From NCBI GenBank assembly GCA_021776095.1, contig JAJFGO010000035.1, forward strand, positions 50,026 to 114,025: a stretch of DNA of 64,000 bases. Direction: 5' to 3'. The position numbers were made by a program, and so were the translations under genes. Origin of the DNA: Kiloniellaceae bacterium. GTDB taxonomy: Bacteria > Pseudomonadota > Alphaproteobacteria > Kiloniellales > J153. Shown here piece by piece: positions 26,428 to 34,787 of the stretch. The notes below the pieces were generated by a model. The model made no database searches, had not been told where the DNA came from, and worked only from the letters and a program-made list of their open reading frames with translations. Within the stretch, counting starts at the first letter, position 1. Each line of letters begins with the position of its first letter.

Positions 26428-29049
26428 CTACTCGCCGGCTTCGCGCTGCGTGGCCGCGGATGGCGCCTCGGGCGCCGGGGCGACGGCCGGCGATGGCGCG
26501 GCGGCCGGATTGGGCGCACCCGGCGCGGTCCCATTGTTGTCGTCAGCGGCCGCGGCGCCGCAGGTGCCCTTGCCCGGCGCTTCCTCGACTACTTCCTTCA
26601 CCTTGGCGGCGAGTTGTTTGAGGCTGAAGGGCTTGGGCAGGAAGTGGATGCCCTCCTCCTCGCCCAGCTTCTTGCGGAACGAATCCTCGGTGTAGCCGGA
26701 AATAAAGATAACCTTGAGGTTCGGATGGGTCTTGCGCACCTCGCGCACCAGGCCCGGCCCGTCGAGCCGGGGCATGACCACGTCGGTCACCAGGATATCC
26801 AGGCTGTCGCCCTTTTCCTTGATAATCTCCAGCGCGGTCTCGCCGGATGGCGCCTCGTGCACCTCGTACCCCTTGTTACGCAAAGCCCGGGCGGCGAAGG
26901 CACGCACCGCGTCCTCGTCCTCGACCAGGAGAACCGTGCTCATGCCCGAAAGGTCGCGGGTCACCTTGGCCGTCTGTTCCTCGACCGCCGCGCCCTCCTC
27001 GGCCGCCGCGGCCTGGGGCAGATAGATCGAAAAGATGGTCCCCTCCCCGACCCGGCTGTCGACGAAGACCTGACCGCCGCTCTGCTTGACGATGCCGTAG
27101 ACCGTGGAGAGACCGAGGCCGGTGCCGGCACCGATCTCCTTGGTCGAGAAGAAGGGATCGAAGATGCGGTCCAGGTTTTCCGGCGCAATGCCGGAACCGT
27201 TGTCCTCGACCTCGATCAGAACATAGTCGCCCGCCGGCACCGCCTCGGCGCCGCGCTTCAGATCGCTGCTCAGCGTGACGTTGGAGGTGCGGACCTCGAG
27301 CTTGCCACCGTCGGGCATGGCATCGCGCGCGTTGACCGCCAGATTGATGATGACCTGTTCGAGCTGGCCCTGATCCGCGCGCACCATGCCCAGGTCGCGG
27401 CCATGGACCATCTTCAGTTCCATATTCTCGCCCAGCAAGCGCTGCAACAGGTGCGAGAGCTCGGCCAGGATATCGGTCACATTCAGGCGGCGCGGCTGCA
27501 AGGTCAATTGGCGCGAGAAGGCCAGCAATTGGCGCACTAGGTTGGCCGCGCGATTGGCGTTTTGCTTGATCTGCATGACATCGGCGAAGGATTGGTCGCC
27601 CGGCCGGTGGCGTAGCAGCAAAAGATCGGAAAAACCGATCATCGCGGTCAGCAGGTTGTTGAAATCGTGGGCGATCCCGCCGGCCAATTGGCCGACCGCC
27701 TGCATCTTCTGGGATTGCGCGAACTGGTCTTCCAGCTTCTTCTGCTCGGTGGTATCGATGAAATGAGCGATATAGCCTGCGGGCCTTTCCAGATCGTCGC
27801 CGATCGCATTGAGGTAAATCGCGCAGACGGTCTCGGCCTCGCCGATCAGATGCGCCTCGACCGCGCCCAGGTCGGCCGCCGTGGGTTTCAGCCTGGCCCG
27901 GATCCGGTCGTGGTCCTCCTGCTTGACCAGATCGAACAGGGAGCGGCCGGTCAATTCCTCGGTTCGCCGACCGACCAGTTTGCCGAAAGCGCTATTGCAC
28001 TCGGTCAGATGGCCGCCCTCGTCCAGAAGCGCGATGCCAACCGGCGCGTCGATGAAGAAGCGCTCGAAGCGTTCCGCGGAGCGCTCCAGGGCCTCGGCGA
28101 CCGCGCGCTCGCGCGACAGGTTATGCACGACCGAGCGGGTGCGCAGCACCGCGCCGTCATCGCCGAGCACCACATCTTGCCGGATCGCGGCCTGGAACCG
28201 GCCCTCCTCACCGTCGATCAGCATGGTCTCGCCGCGCGTTTTCGCCTCTTCGGCAAAGGGGTGATGCGGCGGCGTGCCCGGCGGCAACGGCTCGGCGATC
28301 ACGTCGTGCAGGCAAATCATGCTGTTTTCCATGTCCTCGTGGGACAGGCTCAGCCAATCGCACAAGGTGCGGTTCGCAAAAAGGAAGCGGCCGTAGGCAT
28401 CGACCGAATAGAACCCGACCGGGGCGTATTCCAGCAGGTCGACGAAGCTTTCCTGCTCCTCTTTGACGACTTGCTCCATCTGCCGGCGGAGGGTGATGTC
28501 GTTGATCATCCAAAGCACGGTGCCGGGACGCCCGGCCGCCGGATAGGCCACCACATAGCGCCACTCGGGCGGCCCGCCGGGATCGCCGCGCGGGCGGACC
28601 CGAAGCTCCAGGTTTCCGGCAACGCCGTTACGGGCCTTGGCGGCCAAGCGCTCGAGTTGGACTCGCGCGTCTTCGTCGCCGGACAATTCCTCGGCTAGAA
28701 GCTCAGGCGCCGGGATATCGGTGTCGCCGAAAAACTCGATGAAGGCGTTGTTGACCAGCAGGCTCCGGCCGTCCGGATCGACCACCTGTTGAGGCTGCGG
28801 GATCGCGCCGAAGATATCGTGCTGCAGCGCATAGGCCCGGCGCAGCCGGACCATGGAAATCAGGGCCGCGACGATCGCTACGGCGCTGAGCACGAGGCCG
28901 GCCAGCACCAAGACTTCCATGCTGGGCGGCCATACGACGGCCAACCCCAGCACCTCGGCGGCCTTGGCTGGAACCGCGCCAAACAGCGCCGAGCCGAACC
29001 CGGCCAAACCGGATAACGCCGCTGGGGGGAAACCGATCCCGCGTTTCAC
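26428..29049 (-). CDS. cckA: Cell-cycle hybrid histidine kinase CckA
   Basis: The 873-residue protein has two N-terminal membrane segments (about residues 5-26 and 43-67), PAS-like domains with PVGFYSVDAYGRFLF and PVGIALLDEGGHLTECN, a HisKA domain with SQKMQAVGQLAGGIAHDFNN and phospho-accepting His461, an HATPase domain (ADQGQLEQVIINLAVNARDA), and a receiver domain with Asp756 in VTDVVMP. The C-terminal tail is Ala/Pro rich. In Caulobacter CckA phosphorylates CtrA and CpdR through ChpT and controls cell cycle and flagellar genes. Location next to flhB is conserved among alphaproteobacteria. Start is the GTG at 29049 with GGAGGG upstream. Confidence 0.94.
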   Translation of the reverse strand: MKRGIGFPPAALSGLAGFGSALFGAVPAKAAEVLGLAVVWPPSMEVLVLAGLVLSAVAIVAALISMVRLRRAYALQHDIFGAIPQPQQVVDPDGRSLLVNNAFIEFFGDTDIPAPELLAEELSGDEDARVQLERLAAKARNGVAGNLELRVRPRGDPGGPPEWRYVVAYPAAGRPGTVLWMINDITLRRQMEQVVKEEQESFVDLLEYAPVGFYSVDAYGRFLFANRTLCDWLSLSHEDMENSMICLHDVIAEPLPPGTPPHHPFAEEAKTRGETMLIDGEEGRFQAAIRQDVVLGDDGAVLRTRSVVHNLSRERAVAEALERSAERFERFFIDAPVGIALLDEGGHLTECNSAFGKLVGRRTEELTGRSLFDLVKQEDHDRIRARLKPTAADLGAVEAHLIGEAETVCAIYLNAIGDDLERPAGYIAHFIDTTEQKKLEDQFAQSQKMQAVGQLAGGIAHDFNNLLTAMIGFSDLLLLRHRPGDQSFADVMQIKQNANRAANLVRQLLAFSRQLTLQPRRLNVTDILAELSHLLQRLLGENMELKMVHGRDLGMVRADQGQLEQVIINLAVNARDAMPDGGKLEVRTSNVTLSSDLKRGAEAVPAGDYVLIEVEDNGSGIAPENLDRIFDPFFSTKEIGAGTGLGLSTVYGIVKQSGGQVFVDSRVGEGTIFSIYLPQAAAAEEGAAVEEQTAKVTRDLSGMSTVLLVEDEDAVRAFAARALRNKGYEVHEAPSGETALEIIKEKGDSLDILVTDVVMPRLDGPGLVREVRKTHPNLKVIFISGYTEDSFRKKLGEEEGIHFLPKPFSLKQLAAKVKEVVEEAPGKGTCGAAAADDNNGTAPGAPNPAAAPSPAVAPAPEAPSAATQREAGE

Positions 29050-29276
29050 GCCGTCCACGCCCTCCAAGCGAACTCGGACCAAGCTATGTAAAGCACACCG
29101 GCCTCGCGCCGGGCAAGCCATGGAGCGCCGGGCAGAAGGCCGGTTCGGCCCGGTTTCTTGCCGCCACATCGGACGGTCGAAGCCTCCCCGCTGCAGCCGC
29201 CGGACAGGCTCTATTCTGGCGCTCCTTCGGCATTTCAGCCATGGTGACAATGGAGCCGATTATTCAGAGGTGGTCC

Positions 29277-29594
29277 ATGATCAAGCATCTGACGCGCGCC
29301 GAGTTGCGGGCGGGTCTTCCTCATATTCTCGATTCGCCCAAAGACAACGGCGTATTGGAGGCCATCGTGATCCGGCCCGAACCCGGCGAGCGCCTGCAAA
29401 TTGGCACCGCCGTGATCGAAATAACCACTGTCGCCCACACCGGCTGCAAGAGCTTTGTGGAGCGCTATGGCAGCCCCGCAGTGGTCTTTGTCAACGGTCC
29501 CGAAGGCAGGGCCAAGCACCTGCGCAGCATTTACGCAAGGGTCGTGCAGGACGGCTGTATCACAGTTAGCGATCGCGTGGTCAAAACGAATTGA
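29277..29594 (+). CDS. Short MOSC-like protein, apparently internally shortened
   Basis: The 105-residue product begins MIKHLTRAELRAGLPHIL and continues SPKDNGVLEAIVIRP, as in MOSC-domain proteins of about 190-220 residues. It then passes directly to LQIGTAVIEITTVAHTGCKSF...FVNGPEGRAKHLRSI, which in those proteins is the C-terminal third. The middle (the G-L-x-G-D segment and following region) is absent while the frame is kept. The sulfur-carrier Cys in HTGCKSF remains. AGAGG lies 6 nt upstream of the ATG. It sits between the divergent cckA and convergent flhB. It may be a natural short variant or a decayed gene. Confidence 0.7.
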   Translation: MIKHLTRAELRAGLPHILDSPKDNGVLEAIVIRPEPGERLQIGTAVIEITTVAHTGCKSFVERYGSPAVVFVNGPEGRAKHLRSIYARVVQDGCITVSDRVVKTN

Positions 29595-29666
29595 ACTCCA
29601 GCCGCGGCTATTCAAGCGAAAACGGTCCCAACTGAAAGCCGTCCCGATCGGCCCCCGCACTTGGCT

Positions 29667-30764
29667 TTAGGACGGCGAGCGGCCCGGATCGCCCGATATC
29701 GTCCCCTTGAGCCGCATGACGTAACCGATGATCTCGGCGACCGCTTTGTAGTGTTCGGCCGGAATTTCCTGGTCGAGATCGACTGCTTGGTAAAGCGCGC
29801 GGGTCAGCGGCGGGTTTTCGACGATCGGGATTTTGTGCTCCTCGGCCAATTCGCGAATTTTCATGGCCAGGGAATCGATACCTTTGGCGACCAGGCGCGG
29901 CGCATCCATAGAATTCATGTTGTACTTCAGGGCGACCGCGTAGTGGGTTGGATTTGTGATCACCACGTCCGCCTCTGGCACGGCGGCCATCATACGCTTG
30001 CGCGCCCGCTCCATGCGGATCTGGCGCAAGCGTCCCTTGACCATGGGGTCGCCCTCGGTCTGCTTGAATTCCTCCTTCGTCTCCTGCTTGGACATGCGCA
30101 ATTGCTTCAGGTGCTGTTGCTTCTGAAACATGAAGTCGAGCACCGCGATCAAGGTCATCACCGACAACACGCCGATCAAGACCCGCACGGCCAGACCCTG
30201 CAACAAGTCGGTGAACTGGCTCAGGCTCAACCCGGCGATATTGGGGATCACGCCGACCTTGGGCCACAAGAGGATCATCACCACCGTGGCGACGATCGAG
30301 ACCTTGGCCACGCCTTTGACGAATTCGACGACCGACTTAGCCGAAAACATGCGCTTCAGGCCTTTGGTCAGGGAGATCTTCTCAATTTTCGGGATGATCG
30401 GTTCGGACGAGATGACCAGACCGTTTTGAATCAAGCCGGCGACCAAGGCAGCCAACGTGACCAGCGCGAGAGGCGCCATCAGGGCCAGGCCGATCTGACC
30501 CGCCGTATCCATCAGAACGTCGCGCAATTGAAAACTATCGAGCCGGATGGCATGGGGCTGTTCGATAAAGCTGCGCAGGGCTTGGACCAGGCGTCGCGCC
30601 ATGGGCCCGGCGAAGATGCTAAGCCAGAGGGCCGCCGCCAGGATGATGAACCAGTGGTTGACCTCCTGGGAGCGTGCGACCTGCCCTTTTTGGCGTGCTT
30701 CAGAGATCCGTTTTTGTGTCGGATCTTCTGTTTTGTCTGAGTCGTCGGTTTGGTCCTCCGCCAT
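29667..30764 (-). CDS. flhB: Flagellar export protein FlhB
   Basis: A 365-residue membrane protein with the N-terminal DKTEDPTQKRISEARQKGQV signature, four transmembrane segments, and the cytoplasmic autocleavage motif NPTH at residues 271-274. FlhB switches export specificity from rod/hook to filament substrates. It is the last gene of the minus-strand run flgB-flgC-fliE-fliQ-fliR-flhB and starts 12 nt after fliR. A separate FlhB C-domain-like gene lies at 33776. Confidence 0.97.
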   Translation of the reverse strand: MAEDQTDDSDKTEDPTQKRISEARQKGQVARSQEVNHWFIILAAALWLSIFAGPMARRLVQALRSFIEQPHAIRLDSFQLRDVLMDTAGQIGLALMAPLALVTLAALVAGLIQNGLVISSEPIIPKIEKISLTKGLKRMFSAKSVVEFVKGVAKVSIVATVVMILLWPKVGVIPNIAGLSLSQFTDLLQGLAVRVLIGVLSVMTLIAVLDFMFQKQQHLKQLRMSKQETKEEFKQTEGDPMVKGRLRQIRMERARKRMMAAVPEADVVITNPTHYAVALKYNMNSMDAPRLVAKGIDSLAMKIRELAEEHKIPIVENPPLTRALYQAVDLDQEIPAEHYKAVAEIIGYVMRLKGTISGDPGRSPS

Positions 30765-30776
30765 GCCCGCCCGCCC

Positions 30777-31538
30777 CTAGAGCGCGACGAAGGGAACGAA
30801 GGCGTTTTCAAAAGCGCCGACGAACCATCGCAGCGCGGCCGGCAGAGTGACCGCCAAGACGGCCAGCCCGATGATGATCTGCAACGGCATGGCGACGAAG
30901 AAGACCTGCATCTGCGGCACCAGGCGGCCCAGCAGGCCGAGCCCCAGAACGAAAATTAGGGCGACCAAGATGAACGGCGAGGCGATCTGGAACGACAGCA
31001 GGAAAGTCTCGGCCACGATCCGCGTGATCATGTCGGCGAAATCACCGATTGGCGGCACCTGGCCCGGCGTGAATAGGCGATAGCTGTCGACCACGGCCAT
31101 CAACATCAAGTGGTGCAAGTCCAGGGCAAAGATGAGCATCACGGCGGCCGCAGTCAGAAACGACCCGGCGATCGAACCTTGCTGGGCGGCGCTGGGATCG
31201 TTGGTCAGGGCGTTGGCCATGGCACTGGAGTAGGCGATGAACATGCCTGCGGTGGTCAGCGACGCCAAGAACAGCCGGCCGATGGTGCCGAAGAACAAAC
31301 CGATCAAGGTTTCGCCCAGAATGATCAGCGCCAGGGCTGTGGCGCTTTCCGGCATCGCGGGCAAGATCGGGGCGACCACGGGAGTCACAACCAGGGCGAT
31401 CATAAGGCCGAGCAGGAGGCGCAAGCGCGCCGGCACGTAGGGTGCCGAATAGCCGGGCAACAGCAACAGGGCCGCGCCGACCCGCACGAAGACCAACAAG
31501 CCGGCGAAAATGCTGGCCGGCAGAAGTTCCTGGAACAT
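30777..31538 (-). CDS. fliR: Flagellar export protein FliR
   Basis: The 253-residue protein has about six hydrophobic helices and the FliR pattern FARVGAALLLLPGYSAPYVPARLRL-like N-terminus (here FVRVGAALLLLPGYS), GETLIGLFFGTIGRL and PFILVALIFVLGLGLLGRL near the end. It is part of the FliPQR export gate in the basal body. It lies between fliQ (18 nt upstream) and flhB. Confidence 0.96.
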   Translation of the reverse strand: MFQELLPASIFAGLLVFVRVGAALLLLPGYSAPYVPARLRLLLGLMIALVVTPVVAPILPAMPESATALALIILGETLIGLFFGTIGRLFLASLTTAGMFIAYSSAMANALTNDPSAAQQGSIAGSFLTAAAVMLIFALDLHHLMLMAVVDSYRLFTPGQVPPIGDFADMITRIVAETFLLSFQIASPFILVALIFVLGLGLLGRLVPQMQVFFVAMPLQIIIGLAVLAVTLPAALRWFVGAFENAFVPFVAL

Positions 31539-31556
31539 CGCCCGACCCGCCCCCGG

Positions 31557-31823
31557 TCAACCCAACGCGACGATGCGGTCCATCAAGCCCTCAGTGAAGG
31601 TGACCAGAACCCCCAGCATGTAGGGCACGAAGATCAGCAATGAGGTGAAGATAACCAGCGCCTTCGGCACGAAGGTCAAGGTCATCTCCTGCATCTGGGT
31701 CAAGGCTTGGAACAGGGAAATCGTGAGGCCGACCATAAGCGCCAAGATGAGCACTGGCGAGCCAACCTTCAGCATCACGATCACCGCCTCGCGGGAGACC
31801 TCCATGACGTCGACGGCGTTCAT
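31557..31823 (-). CDS. fliQ: Flagellar export protein FliQ
   Basis: The 88-residue protein has two membrane helices and the FliQ motif VGSPVLILALMVGLTISLFQALTQMQEMTLTFVPK spread over residues of about 20-54. It is a component of the export gate with FliP and FliR. Length and position are typical. Confidence 0.96.
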   Translation of the reverse strand: MNAVDVMEVSREAVIVMLKVGSPVLILALMVGLTISLFQALTQMQEMTLTFVPKALVIFTSLLIFVPYMLGVLVTFTEGLMDRIVALG

Positions 31824-31911
31824 GCGCCGCCCCCGCGATGGAACGAACCCGGTTTCGTGCCCGGTCTCATGCTGCCGATCCCCCGAAAAATCTCTCGTCC
31901 ATGCCGCAGCG

Positions 31912-32223
31912 TCAGATCGGCATGCGCAGAACTTCCTGATAGGCTTGAATGACCCTGTCGCGCAGGGTGACCACTGTCTGCAAAGTAAGCTCTGCCTTGC
32001 CGACGGCGGTAACGACGTCGTTTATATCGGCGGTGCCGGCCGCCGCCTTCAGGCTTTGCGCCTCGCCCTGGCGCAGGGTATCGACGGCGCCTTGGGTCGC
32101 CTCGCGCAGGATACCGGCGAAGTCGCTCGACTTGGCCTGATCCGGCGCGCCAAAGCCAGGTAGCGTGTCCTGGTTGGCGATCTTCTGGTAGGCGGAAACG
32201 GCGTCGGTGAAGTTAATAGGCAT
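31912..32223 (-). CDS. fliE: Flagellar hook-basal body protein FliE
   Basis: The 103-residue product ends with the family core ADINDVVTAVGKAELTLQTV, VTLRDRVIQAYQEVLRMPI. FliE links the MS ring and export gate to the rod. It follows flgC by 93 nt, and fliQ comes 88 nt after it. Both gaps are larger than elsewhere in the run. Confidence 0.95.
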   Translation of the reverse strand: MPINFTDAVSAYQKIANQDTLPGFGAPDQAKSSDFAGILREATQGAVDTLRQGEAQSLKAAAGTADINDVVTAVGKAELTLQTVVTLRDRVIQAYQEVLRMPI

Positions 32224-32316
32224 GGCATCGCTCCCGGGTCCTACGACCCTGTGGCTGCTGGCCTTCTTGGCGATCCGCCGGCGGCCTTTCTGGCCACCGC
32301 ATAGGGTTCAGCGCGA

Positions 32317-32727
32317 TTAGCGCAATAATTCAATGGTCTGCTGCAGCATCTTGCGCGACGCCTGTAAGACCTTCAGGTTCGCCTGATAGCTCCGTTGCGC
32401 CTCACGCATGTCCGCCATTTCGACGACGCTCTTGACGTTGGAGGTGGTGACGTATCCGGTGGCGTCGGCGGCGGGATGGTGCGGTTCGTATCGGCGGCCG
32501 AAGTCGCTGGCATCGCGCGATATCCGCCGCACGTCGACCAACTCGACTCCCAACTCGCGATTCAGGGTGCTGCCGAAGGTGACCAACTTGCGCCGGTAGG
32601 GCTCGCCCTCCGGGGTTAGCGCGGTCGACCCGGCATTGGCGACGTTCTCCGAAATGACCCGCAGGCGCGTGCCCTGCGACTTCATGCCGGAGGCCGAAAT
32701 ATCCATGGACTTCAAGAGGTCGCTCAT
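32317..32727 (-). CDS. flgC: Flagellar basal-body rod protein FlgC
   Basis: The 136-residue protein has the rod N-terminal motif SASGMKSQGTRLRVISENVANAGST and the C-terminal NVKSVVEMADMREAQRSYQANLKVLQ segment of FlgC. It is a proximal rod subunit exported by the flagellar secretion system. It starts 25 nt after flgB. Confidence 0.96.
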   Translation of the reverse strand: MSDLLKSMDISASGMKSQGTRLRVISENVANAGSTALTPEGEPYRRKLVTFGSTLNRELGVELVDVRRISRDASDFGRRYEPHHPAADATGYVTTSNVKSVVEMADMREAQRSYQANLKVLQASRKMLQQTIELLR

Positions 32728-32752
32728 GCTGCCGTTACCTCACGCCGAACGA

Positions 32753-33157
32753 TTAACTGCCGCCGCGCAGGGCCATGCGGAACATGTCCATGTGCTTGCG
32801 GTAGAGGTTGGTCATGGTCTGATAATCGCCTTGGGTCTTGGCGACCTTCATCAATTGTTCTTCGATGACGACCGCGTTGCCCGAGGGCGAGGTCTCGTAA
32901 GGCTGCTTCTGGTCCCCGGGACGCGCCGGCCCGTCACGGAAAGCGGTTCCGGGCAAATGGGTGCCATGGGTCCGTTGCGGATCCACGGGCGTTAGGCGGC
33001 GGCGCAGGACATCGAGGAATTGCGAATCGTCGAGATCCTGGGGCACGAAATTCGGCGTATCGGAATTGGCTATATTGTCCGCGAGCACGTTTTGGCGCTG
33101 GCCAAGCCAGTCCATGCGCTTGGCGATCACGGAGAAAAGGTTGAGTTTACCGTCCAT
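32753..33157 (-). CDS. flgB: Flagellar basal-body rod protein FlgB
   Basis: The 134-residue product has RMDWLGQRQNVLADNIANSDTPNF, the conserved FlgB N-terminal region, and an amphipathic C-terminus (YRKHMDMFRMALRG). I chose ATG 33157 (MDGKLNLFS) with GGGAG upstream; a longer frame to 33187 lacks a site. It heads the flgB-to-flhB transcription unit, divergent from csrA, and two CtrA-like boxes lie in the shared region. Confidence 0.93.
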   Translation of the reverse strand: MDGKLNLFSVIAKRMDWLGQRQNVLADNIANSDTPNFVPQDLDDSQFLDVLRRRLTPVDPQRTHGTHLPGTAFRDGPARPGDQKQPYETSPSGNAVVIEEQLMKVAKTQGDYQTMTNLYRKHMDMFRMALRGGS

Positions 33158-33229
33158 TCCGCTCCCAAAGGCCATTTCGGCCCACAACGCCTTTTTTCCC
33201 CCGTGAGGGCAAGTATCACGCGCGGCTTG

Positions 33230-33244
33230 TTAAGAATTGGTGAA
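33230..33244. promoter_or_regulatory. CtrA-like box upstream of flgB
   Basis: TTAA-GAATTGG-TGAA matches the CtrA consensus TTAA-N7-TTAA in seven of eight positions, about 73 nt upstream of the flgB ATG. CtrA drives early flagellar operons in Caulobacter. Confidence 0.45.
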
Positions 33245-33281
33245 ATCGGATAAAATCGGTCTCTAATGCGTCCCATCTAGG

Positions 33282-33296
33282 TGAACCGAATGTTAA
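33282..33296. promoter_or_regulatory. CtrA-like box upstream of csrA
   Basis: TGAA-CCGAATG-TTAA matches seven of eight consensus bases, about 40 nt upstream of the csrA ATG. It could serve csrA or the divergent flgB unit. Confidence 0.45.
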
Positions 33297-33335
33297 GTTC
33301 GGCCCGGAGGGGGCGCCGGCGCAAGAGGGGCCGGG

Positions 33336-33581
33336 ATGCTCTATTTAACCCGAAAGATCGGGGAATCGGTCATCATCAACGATGAGATCGAGGTCACGGT
33401 CGTAGATATTCGCGGCAAATCCATTAAGCTCGGATTTACCTTCCCGGAGCACGCGACCGTGCTGCGCCGGGAGATTTTCGAGCGGATTCAAGAGGAAAAC
33501 CGCGCCGCCGCGGCGGCGGGTACGGAAACCTTTCCCGGAGTCGTGGGCGGCAAACGCAAGATGGGCGCCGCCGGCGAATAG
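33336..33581 (+). CDS. csrA: Carbon storage regulator CsrA
   Basis: The 81-residue protein begins MLYLTRKIGESVIINDEIEV and continues with IKLGFTFPEHATVLRREIFERI, the RNA-binding CsrA/RsmA fold with the conserved N-terminal strand and the Arg44-type R-R-E-I-F. The Ala/Gly-rich tail is longer than in the 61-residue E. coli protein. CsrA blocks or stabilises target mRNAs; next to flagellar genes it commonly restrains flagellin translation. It is transcribed away from flgB. Confidence 0.95.
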   Translation: MLYLTRKIGESVIINDEIEVTVVDIRGKSIKLGFTFPEHATVLRREIFERIQEENRAAAAAGTETFPGVVGGKRKMGAAGE

Positions 33582-33663
33582 CGCCGGAATCTGGTTTCTG
33601 CCCCAGACCCTCTACCAGAAATCGCCTTTGACGGCGCCGGAGTGTGTGCCTCGCCGGGCGCGC

Positions 33664-33678
33664 TAAACCATTCATTAA
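33664..33678. promoter_or_regulatory. CtrA-like box upstream of the fliO-fliP unit
   Basis: TAAA-CCATTCA-TTAA matches seven of eight consensus bases and contains AACCAT, part of the extended CtrA consensus. It is 97 nt upstream of the FlhB-C-like gene. Confidence 0.45.
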
Positions 33679-33775
33679 GCATGTATCGTCACCATTGAGG
33701 TCAGATTGGCGCACGCCGCGCCGGTCCCGAATTCGAAGCGAATCGGACACCTGACCCTTGGTCGATGACAACGTT

Positions 33776-34093
33776 ATGAAGCGACCCCAAAGCGAGCCGG
33801 ACCCGCCGCCGCAAGCGGCGACGCCGGTCGCGGTCGCCCTGGAAGGTGACGGCCGGGGCCGGAGTGCGCCCCGGGTGACCGCCAAAGGCCGGGGGGCGGT
33901 GGCCGCCCAGATCCTGGAAATCGCCTTTGACCGTGGCATCAAGGTGCGTAGCGACGCCGATTTAGCCGAGATTCTCGGCGCCGTCGAACTCGACAGCGAG
34001 ATACCGTTGGATGCCTTCGCCGCGGTTGCCGAGATCCTGTCCTACGTTTACCGGGCCCAGGCCAGGCTGGACGAAAGCGCCACAGAGCCATGA
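33776..34093 (+). CDS. FlhB C-terminal-domain-like (FhlB) protein
   Basis: The 105-residue product has a Pro/Ala-rich start and a C-terminal part resembling the cytoplasmic domain of FlhB/EscU (AAQILEIAFDRGIKVRSDADLAEIL, then DSEIPLDAFAAVAEILSYVYRAQ) without the NPTH motif. Such stand-alone FhlB proteins occur in flagellar clusters and can substitute for the FlhB C-domain in switching. The ATG at 33776 was chosen over a TTG at 33758. Its stop overlaps the start of the next gene. Confidence 0.82.
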   Translation: MKRPQSEPDPPPQAATPVAVALEGDGRGRSAPRVTAKGRGAVAAQILEIAFDRGIKVRSDADLAEILGAVELDSEIPLDAFAAVAEILSYVYRAQARLDESATEP

Positions 34094-34425
34094 GCGGACC
34101 TAACGACATCGCCGCCGAGATGGATGCGATCGGCGCCGTGATCAAGCACGCCCGCGACCGTCTGATCGCTGGCGACCTGATCGACGTGAGCCCGGTCGAG
34201 AGACGGGTTGAGACTCTCTGCGACGGCCTGGAAAAGCTGCGCGATGGCGAGGGCGCGTCGCTACGCCCCGCACTCGCCGCCTTGATCGACGAATTCAGTC
34301 AGTTGGCTGGCCTGATAAACACGCGGCTCGAGGGCTTGCGCGAAAACTTGAAGCTTTCCGGCGAGGGCGCCCTGGCCATCTCCGCTTATAGCCAGGCCGC
34401 GCGTGCCGACAAGCCCAAGACATAG
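34090..34425 (+). CDS. Small helical protein in flagellar operon, unknown
   Basis: The 111-residue product is acidic and predicted mostly helical (MDAIGAVIKHARDRLIAG, VETLCDGLEKLRDGEG, ALIDEFSQLAGLINTRLEGL). Its length, helices and place between the FhlB-like gene (4-nt overlap) and fliO suggest an export chaperone of the FliT/FlgN type, but I see no definite family motif. Confidence that it is a gene is high; the function is open. Confidence 0.8.
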   Translation: MSGPNDIAAEMDAIGAVIKHARDRLIAGDLIDVSPVERRVETLCDGLEKLRDGEGASLRPALAALIDEFSQLAGLINTRLEGLRENLKLSGEGALAISAYSQAARADKPKT

Positions 34426-34439
34426 GGTCCCATTCGGGA

Positions 34440-34787
34440 ATGGAAATCGAAACCTATCTGCGGTTCCTTGCCGCCCTGGTCGCAGTCTTGGCCTTGATCG
34501 GCGCATGCGCCTGGGGCGCACGGCGCCTCGGCCTGGGTGGCGCCCTGCGGGCCACCAAGGGCTCGGTGCCACGCCTAGCCGTGGTCGAGGTCAAGGTCAT
34601 CGATTCCCGGCGTAAGCTGGTAATCCTGCGCCGAGATGCCACCGAACACCTGATCCTTTTGGGGCCGAACCGCGATCTCCTGATCGAAAGCTGCGGCCCG
34701 CCGGCGCAGAGCGCCGCGGGCTCGCGCAATGTACCGGGCGCCGCTCCGCACCCAGCCGCGCCACCGCCCGGAAGCCTCGAAGCATGA
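34440..34787 (+). CDS. fliO: Flagellar biosynthetic protein FliO
   Basis: The 115-residue product has a single N-terminal membrane helix (YLRFLAALVAVLALIGACAWGA), then a beta-rich cytoplasmic part with RLAVVEVKVIDSRRKLVILRRDATEHLILLG, which matches FliO (DSRRKLVL...HLILLG). FliO helps assemble the FliP ring. Its stop overlaps the start of fliP by 4 nt. Confidence 0.92.
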   Translation: MEIETYLRFLAALVAVLALIGACAWGARRLGLGGALRATKGSVPRLAVVEVKVIDSRRKLVILRRDATEHLILLGPNRDLLIESCGPPAQSAAGSRNVPGAAPHPAAPPPGSLEA

